Source: an uncultured Clostridium sp. (lineage in GTDB: Bacteria; Bacillota; Clostridia; Lachnospirales; Lachnospiraceae). From it: a DNA stretch of 57,814 nt. Both the position numbers and the translations under genes were made by a program. Below, in pieces: positions 23,749 through 32,300 of the stretch. Position 1 is the first letter of the stretch. Each line of letters opens with the position of its first letter. The notes beneath the pieces were generated by a model that ran no database searches, was not told where the DNA came from, and saw only the letters and a program-made list of their open reading frames with translations. Where the stretch lies: positions 1 to 57,814 of the forward strand of contig CAMYAO010000013.1 of NCBI GenBank assembly GCA_947253885.1, written 5' to 3'.

Positions 23749-26139
23749 ATGAAGAAACATTTAATATGGAACAAAATTTTTACAACGCTGACAGTATCGA
23801 TTATGATTCCAAGTGTTGCAGTTGCCGCACCGTTAAAGAGAATTTCTTTTCAGAGTACCGGAATTTACATGAGGGCATATCAGTACGGAGGCGGACATCG
23901 TTCGCATTCCGGAATTATAAATCGAATGTATGCAAACGGTTCCGGGAATACTTATTGCGTTCAGCCGGGTGAGGTGCTTCGTACAGGGGTAACAATGCGT
24001 CCGGGACACAGTAACCGTTATCGGTCTTATTCCGAGCAGAAGAAAAGAGGAATCGGACTTGCCATTGCAATGGGAAAAGGTTGCCGATCGGCGGATTTAG
24101 TCGGAAATGATCATGAGAAGTGGCTGGCGACGCAAATTATTGTATGGGAAATTATTACCGGTGCAAGATCTGCAACGTCGTTTGAGATTCGAAGTCGTGC
24201 AATCATTAGAACTGTGACTAATAAAAAGGTTATGAAAAATTATGCTGTCATTACCGCTTCGCTGAAGGAATATGCGAAGAACAAGATTCCGTCTTTCAGT
24301 TGTCATTCTTTAAAACAAGCAGGAACACATGTGTGCAAAGTGAGGGGAAACGGGAAAGAACCCTATCGTATCAAGCTTACTGACACAAATCATGTATTGG
24401 GTCAGTTTAAAGTAAAAAGCACTAATCCGCTGATTCATATTTCTAAAAGGTCTAATACCTTGTCTATTCAAATTTCCAAAAAAATCAATCCAAAGAAATT
24501 TACAGCTTCTATTACACTGGAACGTCGTGGTTCCGGAAGAAAAATACCGATTCAAATATACGGGAGCAACGGTTATCAGGATATTGTGGAAGGAACTTCA
24601 TATATTCCGGCTGTAAGATCTTATGTGCGTCTGAAAGCAGAAAAAGAGATCACACATCCGATTCAAATAATAAAAAAGGATGCATGGACGCATTCTGTGA
24701 TTGGGAAAGAGGGTACTGTATTTCAGATTATCAGCAAAGCAGATCATAAAGTGGTTTCTATTCAAGGAAAAAAGCGATTTACAACCGGTCCGGACGGGAT
24801 TGTTTCCATACCGAATCTGTTAAAGAAGGGGACTTATGAGCTTATAGAATTGAAAGCACCTCACGGTTATAAAAGGGAAGAAAGACCGATTGTTTTTCAT
24901 ATAGAAAAAACCGGCACAAAAAAGATTATAGAGGTAAAGGATCGACCTCAGCAGGGAAGAATTACCCTTCATAAGTTTGGGAAAAAGTTTTATGGTTTTG
25001 AGAAAAAAAGAAACGGTTATCGAATCAGATATCGTAAATCCAATCTGGCGAATGCGGTCTTTGAGATAAGGGCAAAAAATCCGATTCGGGATGAGAAATG
25101 TATGATTCAACAAGGCGAAGTGGTAGATCGTATCAAAAGCGATGTTTCCGGAAGGGCACAGTCACGATTACTGCCGATCGGAGTATATGAGATAAGAGAA
25201 GTAGAGGCACCGGAAGGATACGAATTAAGAAGGGAAGCATTCGAAATAGAGCTCAAAGGTGATCGAAGCGGGGAAGCGACAGTAGAATGTGCAAAAAGCA
25301 TGGAAAATGAGCTTTGTACGTCTCAGATACATCTGTCAAAGCGACTGGAGTCTGATAAAACTATGGGTTCAGAGAATCTGAAGAGATATAAATACATTAC
25401 ATTCGGCCTTTTTACAAGAAAAGAACTTCATGCAACAGATGGGAGTTATATCAAAAAAGATGAATGTATAGAGTCTGTAACGGCAGATAAAGAGGGGGGA
25501 GTGATGTTTAAAACCCGCTTGCCGATAGGCAGTTATTATATAAAAGAGTTGGCAACAGATGTTCATTATGTGCTTTCGGACAAAGAGTATGATGTGGAAA
25601 TTTTACCGGACAGCGGAGCGATTGTGGAAGTTCTTCAAGGAAAGGCGGTATGGAATCGACTAAAAAGAGGGTGCGTTTGGCTGAGGAAGACAGATGGAAA
25701 ACAGTTGATCCGATCCGGACAGGCAAGGTTTGTATTATATTTAGATGTAAACGGGAATCATAAAATTGATCGTTTTGATAAAAAACTGGGAAGTTTGCAC
25801 GGGAAAAATGGTGTTTATATCAAGAAGAATCTGATTACGGGGGAGTATCTGCTGCAAGAGGAACATGCTCCGAAAGGATACCGGAAAGACAACAAAGTCT
25901 ATTCGTTTCAAATAAGAGAGGACAATGAGAAAGTAGAGATAGAAAATCAGAAAGGAAAAGGATTTGTAAATAAAAAAAGAAAAAAGATAAAATCGATTTC
26001 TCAAAAAAAGGAGAAAAAGAAGGGGGAACGATATTCCGCTCCGAAGACAGGAGATAAAACAACCGGCTTTTGGATTTTTTCCGCCGGATTGTCATCCTTT
26101 ATAATATGGTTTTGTCTGAAGCGTAAAACAACTGTATAA
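23749..26139 (+). CDS. Thioester-domain/SpaA-type cell-wall adhesin (796 aa)
   Basis: This is a surface protein built for covalent attachment. A signal peptide (cleavage near AVAVAA, residues 22-27) is followed by a TQXA-type thioester domain: Cys70 in TYCVQPG and Gln129 in ATQIIVWE should form the internal thioester that can bond to host amines. Then come four SpaA/Cna-B-like domains, each ending like Y-E-L-x-E-x-x-A-P-x-G-Y. A sortase signal APKTG sits near residue 764, followed by a hydrophobic tail and KRK. The start at 23749 is preferred because the earlier in-frame ATG at 23626 lies before the terminator and promoter. No sortase gene is in the window. The ribosome site is weak. Confidence 0.9.
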   Translation: MKKHLIWNKIFTTLTVSIMIPSVAVAAPLKRISFQSTGIYMRAYQYGGGHRSHSGIINRMYANGSGNTYCVQPGEVLRTGVTMRPGHSNRYRSYSEQKKRGIGLAIAMGKGCRSADLVGNDHEKWLATQIIVWEIITGARSATSFEIRSRAIIRTVTNKKVMKNYAVITASLKEYAKNKIPSFSCHSLKQAGTHVCKVRGNGKEPYRIKLTDTNHVLGQFKVKSTNPLIHISKRSNTLSIQISKKINPKKFTASITLERRGSGRKIPIQIYGSNGYQDIVEGTSYIPAVRSYVRLKAEKEITHPIQIIKKDAWTHSVIGKEGTVFQIISKADHKVVSIQGKKRFTTGPDGIVSIPNLLKKGTYELIELKAPHGYKREERPIVFHIEKTGTKKIIEVKDRPQQGRITLHKFGKKFYGFEKKRNGYRIRYRKSNLANAVFEIRAKNPIRDEKCMIQQGEVVDRIKSDVSGRAQSRLLPIGVYEIREVEAPEGYELRREAFEIELKGDRSGEATVECAKSMENELCTSQIHLSKRLESDKTMGSENLKRYKYITFGLFTRKELHATDGSYIKKDECIESVTADKEGGVMFKTRLPIGSYYIKELATDVHYVLSDKEYDVEILPDSGAIVEVLQGKAVWNRLKRGCVWLRKTDGKQLIRSGQARFVLYLDVNGNHKIDRFDKKLGSLHGKNGVYIKKNLITGEYLLQEEHAPKGYRKDNKVYSFQIREDNEKVEIENQKGKGFVNKKRKKIKSISQKKEKKKGERYSAPKTGDKTTGFWIFSAGLSSFIIWFCLKRKTTV

Positions 26140-26145
26140 TAATAT

Positions 26146-26184
26146 TGCCGATAACTGGAAAAATAACGGTTATCGGCAGTTTTT
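26146..26184 (+). terminator. Terminator after the adhesin gene
   Basis: TGCCGATAAC (26146-26155) pairs with GTTATCGGCA (26169-26178), 13-nt loop, then G and a T-run. Confidence 0.85.
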
Positions 26185-26250
26185 GTCAAGGGAGTGTAAG
26201 ATACTCTCTTTTCTTTTTTAAATAGTTGGAATATAATACCCGTTATATGT

Positions 26251-26256
26251 TATACT
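26251..26256 (+). promoter_or_regulatory. Possible extended -10 of uvrB
   Basis: TATACT at 26251-26256 is preceded by TGT, giving an extended -10 element. A weak TTGGAA at 26226-26231 is too far (19 bp) for an ideal -35. Confidence 0.4.
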
Positions 26257-26289
26257 GATATCGAACATTTATTCGGAAGGAGGTATGTT

Positions 26290-28272
26290 ATGGAAGAGTT
26301 TAAAATACATGCACCTTATCAGCCTACCGGAGATCAGCCACAGGCAATTCGACAGCTAGTAGAGGGATTTCAGGCTGGAAATCAATTTCAGACATTACTC
26401 GGGGTTACCGGTTCCGGTAAGACATTTACTATGGCAAATATTATTGAGCAGCTTCAGAGGCCGACCTTGATTATTGCACATAATAAGACGTTGGCAGCTC
26501 AGCTTTACGGAGAGTTTAAAGAGTTTTTTCCTGAAAATGCCGTAGAGTATTTTGTGTCTTACTATGACTATTATCAGCCGGAAGCCTATGTTCCTTCGAC
26601 AGATACTTATATTGCAAAAGATTCCGCTATCAATGATGAGATCGATAAATTGCGCCTTTCTGCGACTACAGCATTGGCAGAGCGCAGAGATGTGATCATA
26701 ATTGCGAGTGTATCCTGTATCTACGGACTCGGAAGTCCTTTAGATTATCAAAATATGTGCGTATCTCTTCGTCCCGGAATGGAAAAAGATCGTGATGAGG
26801 TCATAATGGAATTGATCAACATGCAGTATAATCGTAACGATATGGACTTTCACAGAGGTACATTTCGAGTAAGAGGAGATGTATTGGAAATTTTTCCTGC
26901 AAACAGGGGTGAGACTGCAGTACGAGTTGAGTTTTTCGGAGACGAAATTGACCGGATAACGGAGATTGATGTTTTGACCGGAGAGATTCTGATCGCATTG
27001 AACCATATTGCGATTTTCCCGGCATCACATTATGTTGTACCGCAAGAAAAGATCAATAAGGCAATTCTTACGATTGAAGAAGAGCTGAAGGAGAGGATTG
27101 CTTATTTTAAAAGAGAAGATAAGCTGTTGGAGGCACAGCGGATCTCTGAGCGAACCAACTTTGATATAGAGATGCTTCGAGAGACCGGCTTCTGTTCCGG
27201 AATTGAAAATTATTCCCGTCATATGTCCGGTTTGGAGCCGGGAGCGTCTCCTTATACACTGATGGATTATTTTCCTGAGGACTTTCTGATTATGATAGAT
27301 GAGTCACATATTACAATACCGCAGATTCGCGGAATGTATGCCGGAGATCAGTCCAGAAAGTCCACTTTGGTAGACTATGGATTCCGGCTTCCATCTGCAA
27401 AGGATAACCGACCTTTGAATTTCGAAGAGTTTGAATCGCATATCAATCAAATGTTGTTTGTATCTGCTACACCTAATATTTATGAACAAGAGCATGAGTT
27501 GTTGCGTGTAGAGCAGTTGATTCGTCCGACCGGCCTGTTGGATCCGGATATTGAGGTTCGTCCGGTGGATGGGCAGATCGATGATCTGATTATGGAAGTG
27601 CGGAAAGAAACGGAAAAGGGAAACAAGATTTTAATTACAACTCTTACAAAGAGAATGGCGGAAGATCTGACGGATTATATGAGGGAAATCGGAATACGGG
27701 TCAAATATCTGCATTCGGATATTGATACGTTGGAGCGTGCCGAGATTATCCGAAATATGAGACTGGACATCTTTGATGTGTTGGTCGGAATCAATCTTTT
27801 GCGAGAAGGATTGGATATTCCAGAAATCACCTTGGTGGCAATTTTAGATGCTGATAAGGAGGGATTTCTGCGTTCGGAGACTTCTCTGATCCAGACAGTC
27901 GGTCGTGCAGCCAGAAACAGTGAGGGACATGTATTGATGTATGCGGATAAGATTACGGATTCTATGCGGGTTGCGATAGAGGAGACAAAGAGAAGACGTG
28001 CCATACAGACTGCATACAATGAAGCACACCATATTACACCGACAACAATCAAAAAAGCGGTTCGAGATCTGATCAGTATATCTCAGAAAGTAAAGATGGA
28101 GGAGATGGAGTTTGAGAAGGATCCGGAATCCATGAGTGAAAAAGAATTGAACAAGCTGATAAAAGAATATACCAAAAAAATGCAAAAAGCAGCAGCAGAG
28201 CTGGATTTTGAACATGCAGCGGAATATAGAGATAAGCTGACAGAATTACAAAAAGCAAGACTGGGATTATAA
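26290..28272 (+). CDS. uvrB: Excinuclease ABC subunit B (660 aa)
   Basis: UvrB verifies DNA damage in nucleotide excision repair after loading by UvrA. It has Walker A GVTGSGKTF at about residues 38-46, the damage-probing beta-hairpin YYDYYQPEAYVPSTDTYIAKD, helicase motifs including MIDESH and a GRAARN block, and the C-terminal UVR segment AAAELDFEHAAEYRDKLTELQ that contacts UvrC or UvrA. Normal length. GGAAGGAGG precedes the ATG. uvrA follows after two bases. uvrC is not in the window. Confidence 0.98.
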   Translation: MEEFKIHAPYQPTGDQPQAIRQLVEGFQAGNQFQTLLGVTGSGKTFTMANIIEQLQRPTLIIAHNKTLAAQLYGEFKEFFPENAVEYFVSYYDYYQPEAYVPSTDTYIAKDSAINDEIDKLRLSATTALAERRDVIIIASVSCIYGLGSPLDYQNMCVSLRPGMEKDRDEVIMELINMQYNRNDMDFHRGTFRVRGDVLEIFPANRGETAVRVEFFGDEIDRITEIDVLTGEILIALNHIAIFPASHYVVPQEKINKAILTIEEELKERIAYFKREDKLLEAQRISERTNFDIEMLRETGFCSGIENYSRHMSGLEPGASPYTLMDYFPEDFLIMIDESHITIPQIRGMYAGDQSRKSTLVDYGFRLPSAKDNRPLNFEEFESHINQMLFVSATPNIYEQEHELLRVEQLIRPTGLLDPDIEVRPVDGQIDDLIMEVRKETEKGNKILITTLTKRMAEDLTDYMREIGIRVKYLHSDIDTLERAEIIRNMRLDIFDVLVGINLLREGLDIPEITLVAILDADKEGFLRSETSLIQTVGRAARNSEGHVLMYADKITDSMRVAIEETKRRRAIQTAYNEAHHITPTTIKKAVRDLISISQKVKMEEMEFEKDPESMSEKELNKLIKEYTKKMQKAAAELDFEHAAEYRDKLTELQKARLGL

Positions 28273-28274
28273 AA

Positions 28275-31100
28275 ATGGAAAAAAAGTTAATTAAAATTCG
28301 AGGTGCCAATGAGCATAATTTAAAAAACATCGATCTGGATATACCGAGAGAGCAATTTGTTGTTGTGACGGGGCTGTCCGGTTCCGGAAAGTCTTCTCTT
28401 GCATTTGATGCAATATATGCAGAGGGACAAAGACGTTATATGGAGTCTTTGTCTTCTTATGCCAGACAGTTTCTGGGGCAGATGGAAAAACCGGATGTAG
28501 AAAGCATTGAAGGGTTGTCTCCCGCTATTTCGATTGATCAAAAATCAACCAATCGAAATCCTCGATCTACAGTGGGAACCGTTACGGAGATTTATGATTA
28601 TTTTCGTCTCTTATATGCGAGAGTCGGTACGCCGCATTGTCCCCAGTGCGGAAAAGAGATCAGCAAACAGACAGTGGATCAGATGGCGGAATCTATTTTA
28701 AAATTGCCGGAAGGTACGAAAATTCAGCTTCTGGCTCCTGTTGTACGGGGGCGGAAAGGGCGTCATGAAAAGCTGATTGAGCGTGCGAAAAGAAGCGGAT
28801 ATGTTAGAGCACAAATTGATGGAAGTATATATGATTTGTCCGAAACTATCGAGTTGGATAAAAATATAAAACACAATATCGAGATAGTGGTAGATCGTCT
28901 GGTTGTAAAACCTTCAATCAGAAGTCGTTTGGTAGATTCTATTGAAAATGTACTGAATCTGGCAGACGGTTTGATGGTAGTAGATGTAATCGGCGGAGAA
29001 CCGTTGAATTTTTCGCAGAGTTTTTCCTGCCCTGACTGTGATATCAGTATTGAAGAGGTTGAGCCGAGAAGTTTTTCTTTTAATAATCCGTTCGGGGCTT
29101 GTCCGGTATGCTCCGGACTGGGGTATAAAATGGAGTTTGATGAAGATCTGATGATACCGGATAAAAGTTTATCATTGGCAGAAGGGGCGATACAGGTGTT
29201 GGGCTGGCAGTCCAGTACCGATGCGTCAAGTTTTTCCAATGCATTATTACGTGCATTGGCAGAGGAATATCGGTTTGATTTGAATACTCCTTATAAAAAA
29301 TTATCCAAGAAGATCAGACAGATGCTCCTGCATGGCACCGAAGGGAAGAAAGTCAAGGTACACTATAAAGGACAACGCGGAGAGGGTGTATATGATATTG
29401 CGTTTGAAGGACTGATCCGAAATGTTGAAAAACGATATCGTGAGACCGGATCGGATACGATGAAGCAGGAATATGAATCTTTTATGCGCATTACGGAGTG
29501 TCCGTCGTGTCATGGACAGCGTTTGAAGCCGTCGGCGCTTGCGGTAACGATCGGAGATAAAAATATTTACGAAGTAACTTCTATGCCGGTCCGTGATCTG
29601 TATACCTATATGGATCAGTTAAAATTGTCTCCGCAGAAGGAGAGAATCGGGGCACAGATGTTGAAGGAGATTCGTGCCCGGGTCGGATTTTTAAAGGAGG
29701 TCGGATTAGATTATCTTTCGCTATCCCGTGCAACCGGTACCTTATCCGGAGGAGAAGCACAGAGAATTCGTTTAGCTACACAGATCGGATCCGGTCTGGT
29801 AGGGGTTGCATATATTTTGGATGAGCCGAGCATCGGTCTGCACCAGAGGGATAATGACAAGCTTCTGGCATCCTTGAAAAAATTAAAGGATTTGGGAAAT
29901 ACCCTGATTGTAGTGGAACATGATGAAGACACCATGCGAGCAGCCGATTATATCGTAGATATCGGTCCGGGAGCGGGAGAACACGGTGGAGAAGTAGTTG
30001 CAACCGGAACGGCAGAGGATATCATGAAAAATGAGCGTTCCGTTACGGGGGCGTATTTAAGCGGAAGATTGAAAATTCCGGTACCGCAAAAACGTCTGCA
30101 GCCTACGGGCTGGCTGACAGTAAGGGGAGCAAGGGAAAACAATTTAAGAAATATTGATGTAAAAATTCCATTGGGAGTTATGATCTGTGTTACCGGTGTT
30201 TCGGGATCGGGAAAGAGTTCTTTGACCAATGAGATATTATATAAGCATCTGGAACGCGATTTGAACCATGCTCGTTGTATACCGGGAAAACATAAAGATA
30301 TTTTGGGGAAAGAACAGCTTGATAAAGTGGTGTGTATCGATCAGTCTCCGATCGGCAGGACTCCAAGATCCAATCCCGCTACCTACACAGGAGTATTTGA
30401 TCGGATCAGAGACTTATTTGCCGCAACCCCGGATGCCAAGGCGAGAGGATATAAAAAGGGGAGGTTCAGTTTTAATGTGAAAGGCGGACGCTGTGAAGCC
30501 TGCTCCGGTGACGGAATCTTAAAAATAGAGATGCATTTTTTGCCTGATGTTTATGTACCCTGCGAAGTGTGCGGGGGAAAGCGTTACAATCAGGAAACAC
30601 TAGATGTCCGCTATAAAGGGAAGAATATCTATGATGTATTAAATATGACAGTAGAAGAAGCATTGGATTTTTTTGAGGCAGTGCCTTTGATACGAAAAAA
30701 AATCCAGACGTTGTATGATGTGGGGTTATCTTATATTCGCTTGGGGCAGCCCTCTACTACTTTATCGGGAGGAGAAGCGCAACGCGTCAAATTGGCAACC
30801 GAACTGAGCAGGCAGGCTACCGGAAAAACCATATATATTTTGGATGAACCGACAACGGGACTGCATTTTGCAGATGTTCATAAGCTGGTGGAGATTTTAC
30901 ATCGTTTGACAGAGAGCGGAAATACCGTAGTGGTAATCGAGCATAATTTAGATGTAATTAAAACGGCTGATTATATTATTGATATGGGGCCGGAAGGCGG
31001 TGACGGAGGCGGAACTGTAGTTGCATTAGGAACTCCGGAAGAAATCACGAAAGTAGAAGCATCTCATACCGGTCGGTTTTTAAAGAAATATTTAGGATAA
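28275..31100 (+). CDS. uvrA: Excinuclease ABC subunit A (941 aa)
   Basis: UvrA is the damage-scanning ABC-type ATPase dimer. Two Walker A motifs, GLSGSGKSS (residues 33-41) and GVSGSGKSS in the second half, and two LSGGEAQR signatures are visible. Zinc-binding cysteine groups are present: CPDC...CPVC in the first half and the CEACSGDG ... CEVCGGKRYNQ module in the second. Length is standard. It starts two bases after the uvrB stop, so the two are co-transcribed and probably translationally coupled. Confidence 0.98.
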   Translation: MEKKLIKIRGANEHNLKNIDLDIPREQFVVVTGLSGSGKSSLAFDAIYAEGQRRYMESLSSYARQFLGQMEKPDVESIEGLSPAISIDQKSTNRNPRSTVGTVTEIYDYFRLLYARVGTPHCPQCGKEISKQTVDQMAESILKLPEGTKIQLLAPVVRGRKGRHEKLIERAKRSGYVRAQIDGSIYDLSETIELDKNIKHNIEIVVDRLVVKPSIRSRLVDSIENVLNLADGLMVVDVIGGEPLNFSQSFSCPDCDISIEEVEPRSFSFNNPFGACPVCSGLGYKMEFDEDLMIPDKSLSLAEGAIQVLGWQSSTDASSFSNALLRALAEEYRFDLNTPYKKLSKKIRQMLLHGTEGKKVKVHYKGQRGEGVYDIAFEGLIRNVEKRYRETGSDTMKQEYESFMRITECPSCHGQRLKPSALAVTIGDKNIYEVTSMPVRDLYTYMDQLKLSPQKERIGAQMLKEIRARVGFLKEVGLDYLSLSRATGTLSGGEAQRIRLATQIGSGLVGVAYILDEPSIGLHQRDNDKLLASLKKLKDLGNTLIVVEHDEDTMRAADYIVDIGPGAGEHGGEVVATGTAEDIMKNERSVTGAYLSGRLKIPVPQKRLQPTGWLTVRGARENNLRNIDVKIPLGVMICVTGVSGSGKSSLTNEILYKHLERDLNHARCIPGKHKDILGKEQLDKVVCIDQSPIGRTPRSNPATYTGVFDRIRDLFAATPDAKARGYKKGRFSFNVKGGRCEACSGDGILKIEMHFLPDVYVPCEVCGGKRYNQETLDVRYKGKNIYDVLNMTVEEALDFFEAVPLIRKKIQTLYDVGLSYIRLGQPSTTLSGGEAQRVKLATELSRQATGKTIYILDEPTTGLHFADVHKLVEILHRLTESGNTVVVIEHNLDVIKTADYIIDMGPEGGDGGGTVVALGTPEEITKVEASHTGRFLKKYLG

Positions 31101-31164
31101 TACAAAAGGGTTAAAATTTTGTTAAAGTCATTGAAATGGTCTAGGAAAATAGGTGATATTTGTA

Positions 31165-31170
31165 TATAAT
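31165..31170 (+). promoter_or_regulatory. Possible -10 of the mreB gene
   Basis: TATAAT at 31165-31170 is a perfect -10, about 83 bases ahead of the mreB start. I see no good -35 at the right distance, though a TG lies slightly upstream. Confidence 0.4.
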
Positions 31171-31253
31171 AGTAGTCGCACTTATAAAGACATCCACGGA
31201 ATGTGGTTTTATATATTTTGGATAATGGGAATTTCCCGGGAGGAGTTACAGAC

Positions 31254-32249
31254 ATGGTTTCAACGGATATCGGAATCGATTTAGGTACAGCCAGTATTTT
31301 AGTATATGTAAAGGGGAAGGGAGTTGTATTAAAAGAGCCTTCCGTAGTTGCGTTTGATCGCGACACTAATAAAATTAAGGCAATCGGAGAAGAAGCCAGA
31401 TTGATGTTGGGCAGAACTCCCGGAAATATCATTGCGGTTCGTCCTTTGCGCCAGGGTGTTATTTCGGATTATACGGTAACAGAAAAAATGATGAAATATT
31501 TTATACAGAAGGCAGTCGGGAAAAGAAGCTTTCGTAAACCGCTTATTTCTGTTTGTGTACCGAGCGGGGTAACAGAAGTAGAGAAAAAAGCGGTAGAAGA
31601 TGCGACCTTTCAGGCGGGAGCTCGAGATGTGAAAATTATTGAGGAGCCGATTGCAGCGGCAATCGGAGCCGGCATCGATATTGCGAAACCATGCGGAAAT
31701 ATGATTGTGGATATCGGAGGCGGAACAACCGATATAGCGGTGATTTCTTTGGGAGGAACGGTAGTTAGCACTTCATTAAAAATCGCAGGTGATGATTTTG
31801 ACGAAGCAATTGTCCGTTATATGAGAAAGAAACACAATCTGCTGATAGGGGAACGAACCGCTGAAAATATAAAAATACAGGTAGGGACCTGCTATCCGTT
31901 AGCTGAGCCGAAGACAATTGATATTCGTGGCAGAAATTTAGTGACAGGACTTCCTAAGACCGTGACGGTTTCTTCAGAAGAGACCGAAGAGGCATTGAGG
32001 GAATCTACCATGCAAATTGTAGAAGCGGTGCATAGCGTGTTGGAGAAAACTCCTCCGGAACTTGCAGCCGATGTTGCAGATCGCGGAATTGTTCTGACCG
32101 GTGGCGGAGCATTATTGAGAGGACTGGAAGAGCTTTTGGAATCCCACATGGGAATCAACACGATGACTGCAGAAGACCCTATGACTTGCGTTGCAATAGG
32201 AACAGGAAAATATGTGGAGTTTCTTGCCGGTGATCGAAGTGAAGATTAA
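31254..32249 (+). CDS. mreB: Rod-shape protein MreB/Mbl (331 aa)
   Basis: This actin-like ATPase polymerises under the membrane and guides side-wall peptidoglycan synthesis. It has phosphate-1 DIGIDLGTASILVYVKGKG, the phosphate-2 block NMIVDIGGGTTDIAVISLGG, and an adenosine motif GIVLTGGGALLRGLEELL. The start at 31254 is chosen because GGGAGGAG precedes it; the in-frame ATG at 31203 adds an unrelated 17-residue leader. mreC and mreD are not adjacent, so this copy is probably the Mbl or MreBH-type paralogue; the subtype is uncertain. Confidence 0.93.
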   Translation: MVSTDIGIDLGTASILVYVKGKGVVLKEPSVVAFDRDTNKIKAIGEEARLMLGRTPGNIIAVRPLRQGVISDYTVTEKMMKYFIQKAVGKRSFRKPLISVCVPSGVTEVEKKAVEDATFQAGARDVKIIEEPIAAAIGAGIDIAKPCGNMIVDIGGGTTDIAVISLGGTVVSTSLKIAGDDFDEAIVRYMRKKHNLLIGERTAENIKIQVGTCYPLAEPKTIDIRGRNLVTGLPKTVTVSSEETEEALRESTMQIVEAVHSVLEKTPPELAADVADRGIVLTGGGALLRGLEELLESHMGINTMTAEDPMTCVAIGTGKYVEFLAGDRSED

Positions 32250-32255
32250 TATTAG

Positions 32256-32282
32256 AAAAGGGCAGGATTTCTGCCCTTTTTT
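32256..32282 (+). terminator. Terminator after mreB
   Basis: AAAAGGGCAG (32256-32265) pairs with CTGCCCTTTT (32271-32280), 5-nt loop, followed by Ts. Confidence 0.85.
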
Positions 32283-32300
32283 AGATGGAGTATTGTATTT

